A model generated the notes under the pieces. That model had not been told where the DNA came from. It ran no database searches and saw nothing but the letters and a program-made list of their open reading frames with translations. Below are positions 1 through 10,681 of a DNA stretch of 64,000 nucleotides, piece after piece. The stretch is from Macrostomum hystrix (taxonomy: Eukaryota; Platyhelminthes; Macrostomidae). The translations under genes were made by a program, and so were the position numbers. The DNA is taken from contig CATNEN010000003.1 in the NCBI GenBank assembly GCA_950097015.1, positions 124,001-188,000 on the forward strand. Direction: 5' to 3'. The first letter of the stretch is position 1. Each line of letters starts with the position of its first letter.

Positions 1-2940
1 GCGATGCTACTTGCTACGAGCTGAGAAAAACATCAATTTAAAGCCATGATGAGAACTGTTGGAGTTTATAGATTCGACGTAAACCTATCTCTCGGAGGTC
101 TCATCGACCTGCCATTGACAGATTACACGGTCCATTTAATTCCTTCCTCATTAATTAAGCTTCCCCTCTGTTTGTCTCCACATCGCAATAAGAAAGGTAT
201 GTATTTATCTATATCTGCAAAAGAAATACTTTTGTTTATCTACGAGCGTATTTGTCTATATACTCCTATCTATTTATCTATAATGGATTTAGACAGGTCT
301 ATAGCAGAAAGAATCATTTCTAAGCTTTGTGTAAAATAGCTGAGAGCGTGTTGTCATAGATCTTCTTCACATTCTGTATGCTTTTATGCGGCGCAAGTAA
401 TAGTGAAAAAAGTGCGAGAGATAAGGAAAAAAGAAGAAATGCTAATGTAGAAAACGTGGTTGAAATTCGCTGACTGCAGTTAGAAGATAAAGGGGTGCCA
501 ATTTTGGCATTTGGATAACTTTCTCGGCATCTATTCAAAGAAATTCAGTTCCCCTATGCAGTGGCTAAATTTGGCAAAACGGGGCAAGTGGTGGCCCCGC
601 TAAAGCCCTTTAGCCTAGCAACCTTCGCCGATTAGTTTGATGAATTAATGCCACTGGCAAGTACTAGCCTTGTGGATATATTTTGCTGTGCAAACCCTAT
701 AGGGCCACCAATAAATATGCTTCTGTCCATAATTGAATAGAAGCTTGCAAGTGCATATTTCAGAGTTAACGAATTCTAGCAAGAAAGCGCAGCGATTTAA
801 CAGAGCTGGAAAGTTACACTCTAAGAGGCAATGCCCCACCCTTCACTGAGATTTGCCAGCCATAACCTCAACCTGAAACTGGTCGGTGGAATCAGCTGTT
901 GCCAGTGTAAATATCCCAAACTGACTTTAGCAAAAAGAAGACATTAGCAAGAAGCAGAAGAGGCAGAAACCAGATTGCTAATTAAAGAGGCCATTCAAGC
1001 ACTACGATTAGCTAGCACGCAAGCACTTATAGACTGGCACGCATGATACCCTTAAGGGCTAGCTGTGGTGCACTTCTGCCGAAATTGATTGAAATCGGTG
1101 CAGAGATGCACTTATACATACAGTTTCTGTCTTTTAGGTACTCATATGACTATGTTACCGGTTATTCCTTCCTCATTCTTCGAATCAGCTTACTCACTAA
1201 TCCGACTGGTCATTAAAGTTTGCTTCCTCTCCATTAAAGCTGTGACAGAGGTGCGCCTCTTCTTTTTGCTGACATAGAGTAAACAAACTGTGATGAATTC
1301 TGTGAAATAGAAATAGTGATATGTGAGAATTTTGGGCATCGGTTAATTGCAATGCTACTCGTCGTACGAGTGAACTTAAGCCTTAGTATAAGGGGTCCTA
1401 TAACTAGAACCTATTGTAGTCAGAGCAGAATGGAGTAGCCAGGACAGTCAGAGAAAGCTGTGCTTAATTCGTCAGAACTAAATATTGTTAACTGCGTAAA
1501 ATAAGCACAGAAAATTGAACGCACTTTTTTCTTCAGCAAGTACCTTTTGAGATAGAACGTCAGTGCTGTGGTGCCTAGTCCAAGTAGTTAAGTTAGTTGA
1601 GATAAAATAACTAGAGCTCACAATAATATTATCTCGCTCCACTAAAAAGCATTCTTCCACTTATAAAATGGCTAAACCAGCAAACTATCCCCTTACAGCT
1701 GTTTAAAGACTATCTGGGAGTTGTTAATATAGGAACCGTAGCCTGTGGAGCTGCTGAAATCTTAATCATTTTAGTTCTGCTGCGGCAGCGTTCTCTCGTA
1801 CGAGCGTACCACCGCCAGGTGAAGCTGCTGTCAGCACTGTTGTGGTCAAGGTTTCAAATACAGGGTTGTGCATGCACTGCAATGTCCACAATCGCTTTAA
1901 TAAAGGCAACATATGCGGAGCCTATGGAATATTGTCTCTGTGCAACAGATAAAGCTTCAAATATAATCTCAAAGGTTATGAGCATAGACACGAGTAGCAT
2001 ATACGAGAATATATTACTACTGGTAATTCTAGCAATACCATTTCCCAAACTAAACAGTGTCGCGTATGCAAAGTGCAGTGGAAAATAATTGGGAAAGAGC
2101 GTGCTTAATCTCGCCACCATTTCTCTTGCCACGCACTGGCTTCCATCCAATCTATCCTATTCGATGACTGCGGATGTCCTCTGTCGTAGAGCATGCGTGT
2201 GTGAATATTCATTTTTTTAAAGCGACATCAGAGGTCGCGTCTAAGCTGTGCCTCCGTCTGCACCAGAGCAATTTTCCTCTGAATTCCAGGCCGACAAAAT
2301 TTCTTGATTTAATTCAATCGCAAGCCTAGCCAAGCTGGGGGTGGGGCTCTCGCCCGGAAGGTAAAGAAAAGCGGGCATGTGGGCGCTGGAGGAAAAACGT
2401 CACGGTCCGAGTGATTGATGGCTGGCTGGAGCGACTACGAGGTGTGTGAGATTGAAAGCAGGCGAGCTTCTTTCACGACAAAGACAGGGCAGGGGAGCCT
2501 AGTGTGGCCAAGAAGTAGTGCATTTTTACAAAATAAAACATCATTCCCTTTCCATCAACTTATAATTATTTTGTCAGAATATGAGATATTATTAGACTTC
2601 AATATCTGATACAGTCTAGCGTCAGCTGAAAAATGCGAACGTAAATTTCAAGGCTAATTAAGACTCTTTAATCATGAAATTTTCGTTTTACATTTTATTA
2701 TTACTTGCAGACTGGATATTATTATTGGTTCTTTTTTAATAAAAAATAAGATAAGAGCTCGTATAAGGCTTGACGAATTCGACGTAAGGCTAAACGGAGC
2801 CTGCTCTGGAAAAATTGATTAGAAGAGACAGGAAATTCGAGAGACAAATTATTCCCACCTCAGTCTTCTCATAGTATTCAAAATACTTCCACATACGAAT
2901 TATTGAGCTCATCAATTGTATTCTTCTGTGCCATTGAGTT
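1..2940. other. Gene-poor AT-rich stretch
   Basis: I see no supported gene, tRNA or transposon here. Short open frames exist on both strands but lack family motifs or consistent splice sites. The stretch 1854-2150 minus is hydrophobic in one frame, but the opposite strand is open too and I could not match it to the later exons of the GPCR at 2993-3260. The stretch probably contains intron and intergenic DNA of that receptor gene. Confidence 0.4.
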
Positions 2941-2992
2941 TAAGAGTGACAACGTCTGAAAATCAATTCGGAAGAAAAAATCGAGAACTTGC

Positions 2993-3260
2993 CAGTGAGC
3001 AGCAGTGACAGGTCGCTGATTGCAAGACTAAATAGGTACAAATTCGTGATGGTGTGCAGACACTTTGTCCGTGCAATCACCACGCAGGTGCACAGGTTGC
3101 CACTAACGCCCAGCAGCAGGAGCAGTGAGTAGATGATGCCGAACGGTAGCTGGATCTGCCAGGACATGCGGCGCTGGCCTAAAGTGCGCTCCATCACAGA
3201 CTCCAGGTATCGTGAATCGGCCGCCATGCATGCGGAAAGTTTCTCACCAGGCAAGTTCAT
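2993..3260 (-). CDS. Peptide GPCR, first coding exon (neuromedin-U/pyrokinin receptor-like), partial
   Basis: This exon encodes about 89 residues. An extracellular N-terminus of about 38 residues is followed by TM1, which carries the GN motif (LLGVSGNL) with the conserved Asn1.50. Then come the first intracellular loop and the start of TM2 with NLYLFSLAISDL, containing Asp2.50. That combination is typical of rhodopsin-family receptors and closest, from memory, to neuromedin-U, pyrokinin or CAP2b receptors, which act at the plasma membrane on neuropeptides. Coding sense stops making family sense after SLLLTG, where the DNA reads TG|GCAAGT. I therefore place a phase-1 splice donor there, of the rare GC type. 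The first Met at 3260 is used; a second at Met12 or Met13 is possible. Exons for TM3 to TM7 should lie at lower coordinates or outside the window; I could not find them. Confidence 0.7.
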
Positions 3261-3866
3261 GCTTTCGACTTTACAGTCTTCTTAGCTCAGACAGTTCGAG
3301 TATGGCTCTTTTCTGGGAACCTTTGAAGGCTGTTGAGAAGACATTCAGTGAAGCGGGTTGGTGGTTAGAACGCTGCTGGATTTAAACGCTGCTGGAGGGT
3401 CTGTTAAGCGCAGCTAACCAATCGCACATTCTCTTGTTCTACTCTCCCTCAGTTGTCCAATGGCTACGAAGTAACTGATTTTGGGTCTATAGGATTTGAA
3501 GGTGAGAGTGGCCACGTGATTGGTTCGGCGCCTCAGAAGCCTCGAAATTTGTTTTGGGAGAAGTGCTTTTATTTGTTTACAAAAAAGTTTAAATACACGA
3601 ATTAAACTTGGTTTTTTGTCACTTGTAAGAATGTCACCTATGAAATAATAATGAGGATAACCAAAGTGAAAACGAAAATAAATGAGCAACATGATAATTC
3701 AGGGTAAAAGAATGCTTCTGCATTCTGCTTCTGCATGTAAAGTTTTGTACATGACTTTTAAAAAATAAAATAGAGTAAGCATTGTTTTCTACTAAAGCTT
3801 TGAAAAAATAGCAAATAATAATTACCATATTAATTCATTAATACTTACTTTCAAAAGGAACCGAAG

Positions 3867-4102
3867 TGTTGTAAATGCGGCTTGCATGCCGCCTTAGTGT
3901 GCGCGTGGCGCGTTTTGATTGGCTGGGGGGGTCGGTCCATCCGAACCGGTCTAGGCCGGGACGGGGGGTTGTTGTTTTCTCTGACCTGGCTAAAATATAT
4001 ACGAGCGTATTAGTGCGCACAGGCCTTTGGAGGGCTCGCGTTTTCCAACCTTCTAACCCAGTGCTCCGTTCTTCATTTGGCCACGCTGCCTCACATACAA
4101 CA
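3867..4102 (+). repeat. 5' LTR of the Mag-like Gypsy element
   Basis: It begins TGTTGTAAATGCGG and ends CACATACAACA, with a 7-bp terminal inverted repeat. A TATA-like stretch (aaaatatata) lies near 3991-4001, a plausible U3 promoter. The 3' copy is 9 bp shorter. Confidence 0.9.
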
Positions 4103-4611
4103 TGGCGACGAGCCTGAGCATTTCCGAGCCACGCGTGTTTCTCGCCCACCCAGGACAGCCACACACGCCTTGGAATCGTTGGATCGAAGGATTCAAGATC
4201 TACCTGGAGGCCTTGGACCTTAACGAAGCATCGGACGCACGCAAGAAGGAGATTCTCATCCATCTGCTTGGCGAGGAGGGCCAGCGAATCTACACGCTGA
4301 GGAATCTGCCAACGGCAAACGTCGACACCTTCGACAAGCTGGTGAAAGAGCTGAAGACGATCTTCGGCCAGTCGCATAGCACCATCAGCAACCGCTACAG
4401 ATTCAAATCACGCGCGCAGATGCCTGGCGAGCCGATCAGCCGGTTCGTTGACGCCCTTCGCGAACTCGCAGCAGACTGCGAATACGGCGCTCTTCAAGAC
4501 CAGATGATCAGGGACCAGATCATCGAGAAGACCCATTCGCATCAGAGAGCGACTGCTCATGGAGAAGGTGCTCGAGCTGTAGACAGCCACAGCCCTAGCG
4601 ATTCAAGTTGA
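4102..4611 (+). pseudogene. gag: Gag (capsid region) of the Mag-like element, frameshifted
   Basis: The frame opens at an ATG that straddles the LTR end and reads a capsid-like sequence. It contains WNRWIEGFKIYLEA near residue 27 and FGQSHSTISNRYRF near residue 88, both characteristic of Gypsy Gag. After about residue 143 (DQIIEKT) the sense continues in another frame, implying a 1-base shift around 4532. That second frame carries a TAG at about 4581 before it runs into the nucleocapsid part. The protein would form the particle shell in a working element. Confidence 0.8.
4103..4114 (+). other. Primer-binding site, probably tRNA-Ser
   Basis: The bases directly after the LTR read tggcgacgagcc. 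This is the complement expected of a tRNA 3' end ...CTCGTCGCCA, which fits tRNA-Ser(GCT), the primer I recall for Mag-lineage Gypsy elements. The Gag ATG (4102-4104) overlaps the LTR/PBS junction. Confidence 0.6.
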
Positions 4612-5195
4612 ATCCGCCATCAACGACGCCAAGAACCTGCGCGACGGCAAGAACGACAAGGAGTTGGAGTCCCGCATCCAGAAGATCAGCCAGCGTCCGC
4701 CACGCAAGGGACCCAAGCATGCGATGCTGCAGAAATCTAGCTCGGACGCGCGATGTGGCAACTGCGGAATGGCTGGGCACGCCGCCCGCGCCCTTGAGTG
4801 TCCAGCGAAGGACAAGTCCTGCCTGCACTGCCACCGGGTCGGTCATTTTAAGTCATGTTGCCGACAGCGACGTAAGGTCCGCACCGTCAAGGATGACGAC
4901 GATGACAATGAACCATTCGAGGTGTCTGCAGTTCAGGGTGACGCATCTCTTTTAAGCTTTGTAAACTGCAGCATCGCCGAAATCGACGTCAAACTCTTGT
5001 TGGACACTGGCTCAAGGGTCAACATCATCAACGAGAAGACCGTAAAGCGACTTCCGAAGCAACTTGTCATCACGCCGACCCACAAGCAGCTGTTCTCCTA
5101 CACCGGATCAGCAATCGAGGTTCTTGGGACGGCCGAGCTGCGCGTCGCGCACCATGGCAAGTCTGCAGTCTGCCGATTCTTCATCACTCGACGAA
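4612..5195 (+). pseudogene. Nucleocapsid CCHC knuckles and protease, Mag-like element
   Basis: The open frame from about 4600 to 5195 encodes two adjacent cysteine-rich knuckles: CGNCGMAGHAARALEC and, about 8 residues on, CLHCHRVGHFKSCC. The first has an enlarged last spacing. An aspartic protease follows with the active-site signature LLDTGSRVNII near 4996-5028. Past about 5190 the protein stops making sense in this frame and the RT sense resumes in another, so there is a 1-base frameshift. In a live element this part binds RNA and processes the polyprotein. Confidence 0.8.
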
Positions 5196-6698
5196 GGTGC
5201 CAACATCCTTGGTATCGACGGCATGGAAAAGCTGGGTTTCTCGATCCGAGTCAACACGATCAGCAGCGTCGAGGACATCGCAGAGGAGTTCCCACGCATC
5301 TTCAACGGCATCGGCATGGCCAAGAAGTTCTGCCACAGGCCGCTGCTGCGCCAGGATGCGACGCCAACGGTCGAGCCGCTGCGCCGGGTGCCACTTGCGC
5401 TGCAGGACCGCGTGAAGGACGAACTGAACAAGATGAAGGCCGCAGGTATCATAGAGAAGATCGACGCGTCTCCTTGGGTGTCGAACTTGGTCGTCTCCAA
5501 GAAGAAGAACGGCGACCTGCGACTCGGCGTCGACCTGCGAAACTGCAACCAGGCCATCAACCCAGACAAGTTCCCCGTGCCAACGCAGGAGGAGCTGGCC
5601 GCCGAGTTCGCGGGCGCCCAGGTGTTCACCAAGCTGGACCTGAAGCAGAGCTACCTTCAAATCCCGCTGCACCCAGGCAGCAGGCAGCTGACTGCGTTCA
5701 TCACTCACTGTGGTCTCTACCAGTTCACGAGAGTCCCATTCGGCATGTCCAGTTCCGGCGCCTGCTTCCAGAAAATCCTGTCAACGATCCTGGCCGACAT
5801 CAAGGGTGTCCGACACTCGGTGGACGACATCGTCATTCACGGCGTCAACTCCGATGAGCACAACGAGCGACTCCTAGCGGTACTCCAACGACTGAGCGAC
5901 AACGGGTTGACGTTGAACAGGGAGAAGTGTCAGATCGGCGTCCCGGAGATCATCTTCCTGGGCTGCAGGATCTCTGCCGACGGAGTTCGACCGTCCAAAT
6001 CCAATGTCGAGGACGTGCTCAGCATCCCGGCACCGACAACAGCACGAGCCGTTTCTTCGTTCCTGGCAACCGTCAACTACTTAGCTAAGTTCATCCCCGA
6101 CTTCGAAAAGACTGCGAGGCCGCTGCGAGAGCTGCTCAAGAAAGACTCCGTTTTCCGCTGGACGGCGAATGCGACCACGGGCCTGATGCCTGCCGAGCTG
6201 ATGATCAACCGGCCGCTCCGAGGTCCACTCAACCAGTGGAGCCAAGGCATCCGCCAGCCGACATCGAAAGCTACATCAGCGGAGGCCACAGAGCGGCGAG
6301 TCCAAGCCAACAAGGAGAAGGCCAGGCTAGCCACCGATCGTCGTCGAGGCGCCCGACCTTCACGACTGCAGGCTGGCGACACCGTGCGCGTTCGCCGGCC
6401 ACAGACTGCTCACAAGCTGGCGACACGGCTAGGCGACGTTCGGCAAATCACTCGGCGGCTGGGCCCCGAGTCCTGGCTGCTCGACGACGGCTCGCGATGG
6501 CACTCCGATAACCTGGTCAGCGTCCCCAGTGCACCAGCGGCGGAAAATGGTGCGGCCGACGTTGGACTCGGCGCACTGATGGCGATACCATGGCCAGAGC
6601 CACCGGTGAGGCTGCCGGCGGGCAACGAGACGCCGCTGCCACAGCCCAGGCGGGGCAGCCGGATCCGGAGACCACCTAATCGGTTCAGCCCGAGTTGA
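5196..6698 (+). pseudogene. pol: Reverse transcriptase fused by deletion to integrase C-terminus, Mag-like element
   Basis: The RT sense starts at GANILGIDGMEKLGF and runs through the fingers/palm: VVSKKNGDLRLGVDLRNCN, the first catalytic Asp in FTKLDLKQSYLQIP, VPFGMSS and LGCRIS. The active-site motif that is normally YVDD here reads SVDD (about 5819-5830), a loss of the conserved Tyr. The sequence reaches FRWTA at about 6170 and then jumps to TTGLMPAELMINRPLRG, normally near the end of integrase. RNase H, the zinc-binding domain and the DDE core have therefore been deleted. The remaining tail (AGDTVRVRRP, LGPESWLLDDG) is integrase C-terminal. Confidence 0.85.
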
Positions 6699-6785
6699 TG
6701 TGCAGTTTGCTTGGAATGAACTGTTGAACTTTGCGCACCAGTGGACTGTTGTTTTCCCCCATGCGTTAATCCCCTTTTCCTTTTC

Positions 6786-6797
6786 GAAGGGGGGTGA
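6786..6797 (+). other. Polypurine tract of the Mag-like element
   Basis: A purine-rich run, gaaggggggtga, abuts the 3' LTR, as expected for plus-strand priming. Confidence 0.65.
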
Positions 6798-7024
6798 TGT
6801 TGTATATGCGGCTTGCATGCCGCCTTAGAGTGCGCGTGGCGCGTTTTGATTGGCTGGGTGGGTCGGTCCATCCGAACCGGTCTAGGCCGGGACGGGGGGT
6901 TGTTGTTTACTCTGACTGGCTAAAATATATATTAGTGCGCACAGGCCTTTGGAGGGCTCGCGTTTTCCAACCTTCTAACCCAGTGCTCCGTTCTTCATTT
7001 GGCCATGCTGCCTCACATACAACA
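6798..7024 (+). repeat. 3' LTR of the Mag-like Gypsy element
   Basis: It starts TGTTGTATATGCGG and ends ACATACAACA, and aligns along its whole length with 3867-4102 with a few substitutions and two indels. Confidence 0.9.
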
Positions 7025-8803
7025 AGAAGTATACCGTCAAGCTAATTCTACTAGTCTGTAGTTTATTAAAAAAATTTCTAAGAAACGTAGTTTCCCGTCT
7101 TTCTACTCCTAGTGATCCTTGTTCCCTATACATGATTATGCCATTCTCTCTACGATTCCTAGATTCGCTGATTAATTTTCGGTGTAATGATGGCTCGGCA
7201 TTCTGCAAAGTATAGAATTTAATAATGTCGTGCAAAAGCGAAAGCTCTGCACCATAAGTAAGTGAAATTGTGGAGCAGAGTCCTGAGCTTGCCCGGAAAT
7301 TGAGTTTGCACAGAAAAGCACTAGCAGTTCAACAAGACTGCCAACTCAAAAGAATGGCATCGAAAGTGTTTATTACCCAGGTTTATGGCTAAATATGGGC
7401 TGATATTTAGCCAGATTTCTTTTCTGTGTGCATGTTTAGGAAATCGGTAGAAGGTGTCCTAAACAAACATAAAAAATGTTAACGAAGGACCTGCTCTATA
7501 TAAAAAAATAGTTTATTTATTTAGCTCGTAGACAAGCGTACTTAAAATACGATCAAGAGTCTTAAAATACGATCAAGAGTCTTTAAATACGATCAAGAGG
7601 CACCAAATTTTTCGTTAATTATCAGGCAATTAATAGTTCACCACCACGAGCTGCGATCGTTTGTAATTTGTAATCTGCCAGATAGATTATAGCAATGCGA
7701 GTAGAGGGGATAGATATGCACTAATGTGTACTCCTATGTGTACGAGATATGTACTAGTTTTTTCATAGGAGGCTAACCAAGTTATTTATATTTCCAAAAT
7801 TTTAAAACGGTGGCAATTGATGCGTTGCGATATTTTTATCTCATGTGATGTCATGAAACTTTTGAACGAAGACATGAGCTAGTAAGTTTAACGACAGCAT
7901 CGCTATATATTCAACAATGCGACCGTTTTTTTGCTGCTTCGCTAATGCAATACGTATAGGTTAACTATTTGTCTTTTTGGAAATGAACAGCAGAGGAAAT
8001 CGAGAGGGATTAGGAGACCAGCACGTATTGGTGCTCGCAAGCAGCAGCTGTTACTGGCAATGGCTTGCGCATTCCGCTTGTTTTTGGAATGTTGGACCAA
8101 ACATTATTTTCGTTCTGCTTATCAACCTTAACCTTCACCTCTGTTGGTTTCTTGAAGTAAGCAGGCCTTTCTGGTTATTGGACTGCTTTACTTTTTGTGG
8201 GCAAGTAATATCACAGCAAACGTACGAGTAAATTCTTTAAGAACGACAACAAGCAACATGTTAGATTTGATCCATAATTTATTGTTGGATGATCGTGCTG
8301 AAGGGTGGCTAATATTTTTTGGTGGCCTTAATGGCATGGTAAAATACTTACTGGGATAAATTGCATTATATTGTAGCACTTTTTCTGAAGAATAACAGGT
8401 AGGTTTTATTACAATGCTGACGAAGCTATTTAAATGTATTGCTTTCAGTAGTCAGTTTGTTTAGTACACGTTTCTATCCATTCTACTGCCGTGCGATTCA
8501 TATCGCCTCTTTCTCATTCTCGAGTGTTCGTCTTTTCAAGGATTGCCAAGTTTTTATAGCTCGTAGTCAAACTGTCCAGTATTATTACTATTAATTATTA
8601 ATAAAACGCGCACGCCATTCATCGCTGCTGATTTTTTTCTTTCATTTATTTTCTGACAATAGTTGACTCGACAAAAACAAAAAAGCGAAGTTTTGTAAGA
8701 ATCAACGATTGAGCTGGGAAGGGAAAAGCAAAGGTGTTAAAAATAAAAGCAGCAAAAACACAAGGGACACCAGGAAAAAGTATATCTTTAAATGTTAATA
8801 GCT
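7025..8803. other. Stretch with no recognised gene
   Basis: AT-rich DNA with only short unsupported frames. The 3' untranslated part of the minus-strand LINE may extend from 8804 down to about 8700. A three-copy 20-bp repeat sits at 7541-7600. Confidence 0.4.
7541..7600. repeat. Tandem repeat, 20 bp x 3
   Basis: Three adjacent copies of cttaaaatacgatcaagagt; the third has two changes. Confidence 0.95.
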
Positions 8804-9346
8804 TCAGGGCAGCTGTTTCCTTATTTTAGAGATTTCTGTTATGTACTTTGCTAAAGCTTCAGTGGTTTCTCTATCGTCTTGTGCCATTATGTAGTTAGAT
8901 TTCTCTTCTGCTGTTAAGGATGCGAAATTGGGAGTTTTCCCAGAAATGTTATTTTCAAAATTCTAACGTGCAGTGCTATACATATTCCAACTGCACTTAA
9001 ATAGGAAGTGGACCTCGTTTTCAACTTCCGTTTTGAACTTCCTACATAATATATTCTCATACGGAATTTTTGGTCTCGCAGTTCGCAATGTTTCGCAAGC
9101 TATAGCTTATGGTTTCCTTGTCTAAACGAGGATATGGCACGTCTCAACTCCGGTTGTATATTTGTTGTAAATATTTTTCGGCTGAATAAAACTGCTTAAA
9201 GGAGTAATAGAAGTGACTTAGCTTGCTTCAGTTCTATGTCCTTTGTCTTCAACGGGTATCGAACTAAGAAACGAATTTTTTCCTGTGGTCTCTATAGTTG
9301 CTTTTGCAGGACTAATGCCTCTGCAGTTCAGCATAACCTCATTGTT
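8804..9346 (-). pseudogene. C-terminal tail of the minus-strand LINE ORF
   Basis: In one minus frame this part encodes CRKFKTEVENEVHFLFKC, then FASLTAEEKSNYIM, then ALAKYITEISKIRKQLP and a stop at 8804-8806. This cysteine-bearing, E/D-rich end is what I expect after the RT of CR1/L2-like LINEs. It is separated from the rest of that ORF (which stops at about 10644) by the plus-strand LINE insertion. Several stops and shifts lie between 9000 and 9340. Confidence 0.55.
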
Positions 9347-9358
9347 GATCCTTGCTTT

Positions 9359-10518
9359 TCCTCCCGCTTGATATCTTTATCCGCGGTGAGGCGGCAAAAA
9401 CCGCCCGGCGTCTCCTTGATGCCGGTGTGCGCTTCGTCCCCCAACGAGCGGCAGCGAAACGAAAGCTCCTGCCGCACACGGACCTTTGCCTGAGAGATTT
9501 GGGCGCGAGCAATGGAATCAATGTCCTCACGGACGGTGAACCGTGCACGCTCAACCTCTTTCAGCGCTTCAAAGTTCTCATCCCCACCAGGGACCAAGCT
9601 AGCGACCACTGGAACACTCAGGAGGTCCACTGCTACACGGACGGATCCATGAAGGATGGCTCCGCTGGCTTCGGGGTCTGCATCCTAATCAACGGACGTG
9701 TTGTCGCCACACACGCCCAACACACTGGAAACTCCTCGAGCGTTTTCCAGAACGAGGTCCTGGCCATCAGCTCCTGCGCTGCGGAGTTGAATGAGAAAAA
9801 CATCTCAGGCAGGACTATAATCTTTCATTCGGACAGTCAGGCTGCTCTGCAAGCCCTCTGTCACACCACCACAACCTCCCGGACAGTCTCCGACTGTGTC
9901 CGGCAGCTCAATAACCTGGCCGGTAAGAATACCGTCAGACTTCAGTGGATACCAGGGCATGCCGGCTTCCCTGGAAACGAGCTTGCTGACTACCTGGCCA
10001 AGCAGGGAGGCGCCAGCTCTGCGCCGGGCCCCTCCCCCCTGGCTCCGATTCCGAACACCGTCATCTATCGTCAGATCAATGACTGGACCGCCAACCTCCA
10101 TCTTACCCGGTGGAGAAGCACCACTAACTGCCGCCAATCCAAAGCGGCAGTTTCAGTGCCATCCACTCGGCTCCGGAAGGTCCTTCTAAGCCAGACCCGG
10201 AAGGACATCCGGGCCCTCACCATGACCCTCACGGGCCATGGCTGCTACGCCAGACACTGTTTCCTCTGTGGAGACCTCCGGAGTGAGCTGTGCCCGTTCT
10301 GCAACCTTGAGAACGAGGATGCCCTGCACTTCGTCTGTCACTGCCCTTTCTTCACCAGAGAGAGGCTTAATTACCTCGGTCCAAACCCATCCATGGACGA
10401 TGTTTGCAGATCCGAGAACATCCCGCGGCTCGTCCGGTTCCTAAGGGCTACCAGACGAGCCTCTTTCTTCCCCAGCGAGGAACAAGCTGCAGGAAGGACC
10501 GAACACGGACCTCCCTGA
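9359..10518 (+). pseudogene. RNase H and zinc C-terminus of LINE insertion A, open but headless
   Basis: The frame is uninterrupted for almost 390 codons. RNase H is recognisable from CYTDGS (first Asp), FQNEV (Glu), FHSDSQAAL (Asp) and WIPGHAGFPGNELAD (His and last Asp), so all catalytic residues are present. A terminal cysteine/histidine cluster follows (CFLCGD, CPFCNLENEDALHFVCHC). In a complete element this domain removes RNA from the RNA:DNA hybrid. With no endonuclease or RT it has no autonomous function. Listed as a pseudogene because the only Met is fortuitous and lies near the truncation point. Confidence 0.8.
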
Positions 10519-10631
10519 CTGGCCCCGCGCTATCGGCCGACTGCGGGTCTTTCAGGGATTAGCGGAATGGGCGACTCCCGCCTCCCCGCTGTGTCCATCG
10601 GACCGCCCTGCAGATAAGTCAAGTAAGTCAA
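9359..10631 (+). mobile_element. 5'-truncated LINE with RNase H (I-superfamily type), insertion A
   Basis: A plus-strand LINE 3' fragment bounded by a 12-bp target-site duplication, gatccttgcttt (9347-9358 and 10632-10643). It retains the end of the RT-RNase H linker, a full RNase H and the cysteine-rich C-terminus. The 3' end is a short repeated tail, ataagtcaagtaagtcaa, not poly(A). The 5' end is truncated, as is usual for target-primed reverse transcription. It shares family with insertion B (19857-22268), as seen in the FIR-E-A and RNase H regions and in the AAGTAAGT-like tail. Confidence 0.85.
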
Positions 10632-10681
10632 GATCCTTGCTTTGATTTCAACATAAATGTATGTTTGGTCCGCTAATAACT

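Larger units (their letters stand above)
3867..7024 (+). mobile_element. Ty3/Gypsy LTR retrotransposon (Mag-like), internally deleted
   Basis: Two LTRs (3867-4102 and 6798-7024) start TGTTGTA and end TACAACA. They flank a primer-binding site, gag, CCHC/protease, reverse transcriptase and a purine-rich tract. The flanks read cgaag and agaag, consistent with a 5-bp target duplication carrying one change. The LTRs differ by several substitutions and two small indels (for example an extra cgagcgta after the TATA-like stretch in the 5' copy), so this is not a recent insertion. RNase H and most of integrase are missing: the frame passes from the end of RT directly into the integrase C-terminal region near 6165-6180. 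Frameshifts and a stop also break gag-pol. It cannot encode its own mobility. Internal codons are GC-rich, unlike the AT-rich surroundings. Confidence 0.9.

Noticed and set aside
1819-2150. Hydrophobic frames on both strands, considered as GPCR TM3-TM4
   Set aside because: No DRY-type motif, Cys3.25 or matching splice sites. Both strands are open and neither resembles neuropeptide receptor helices.
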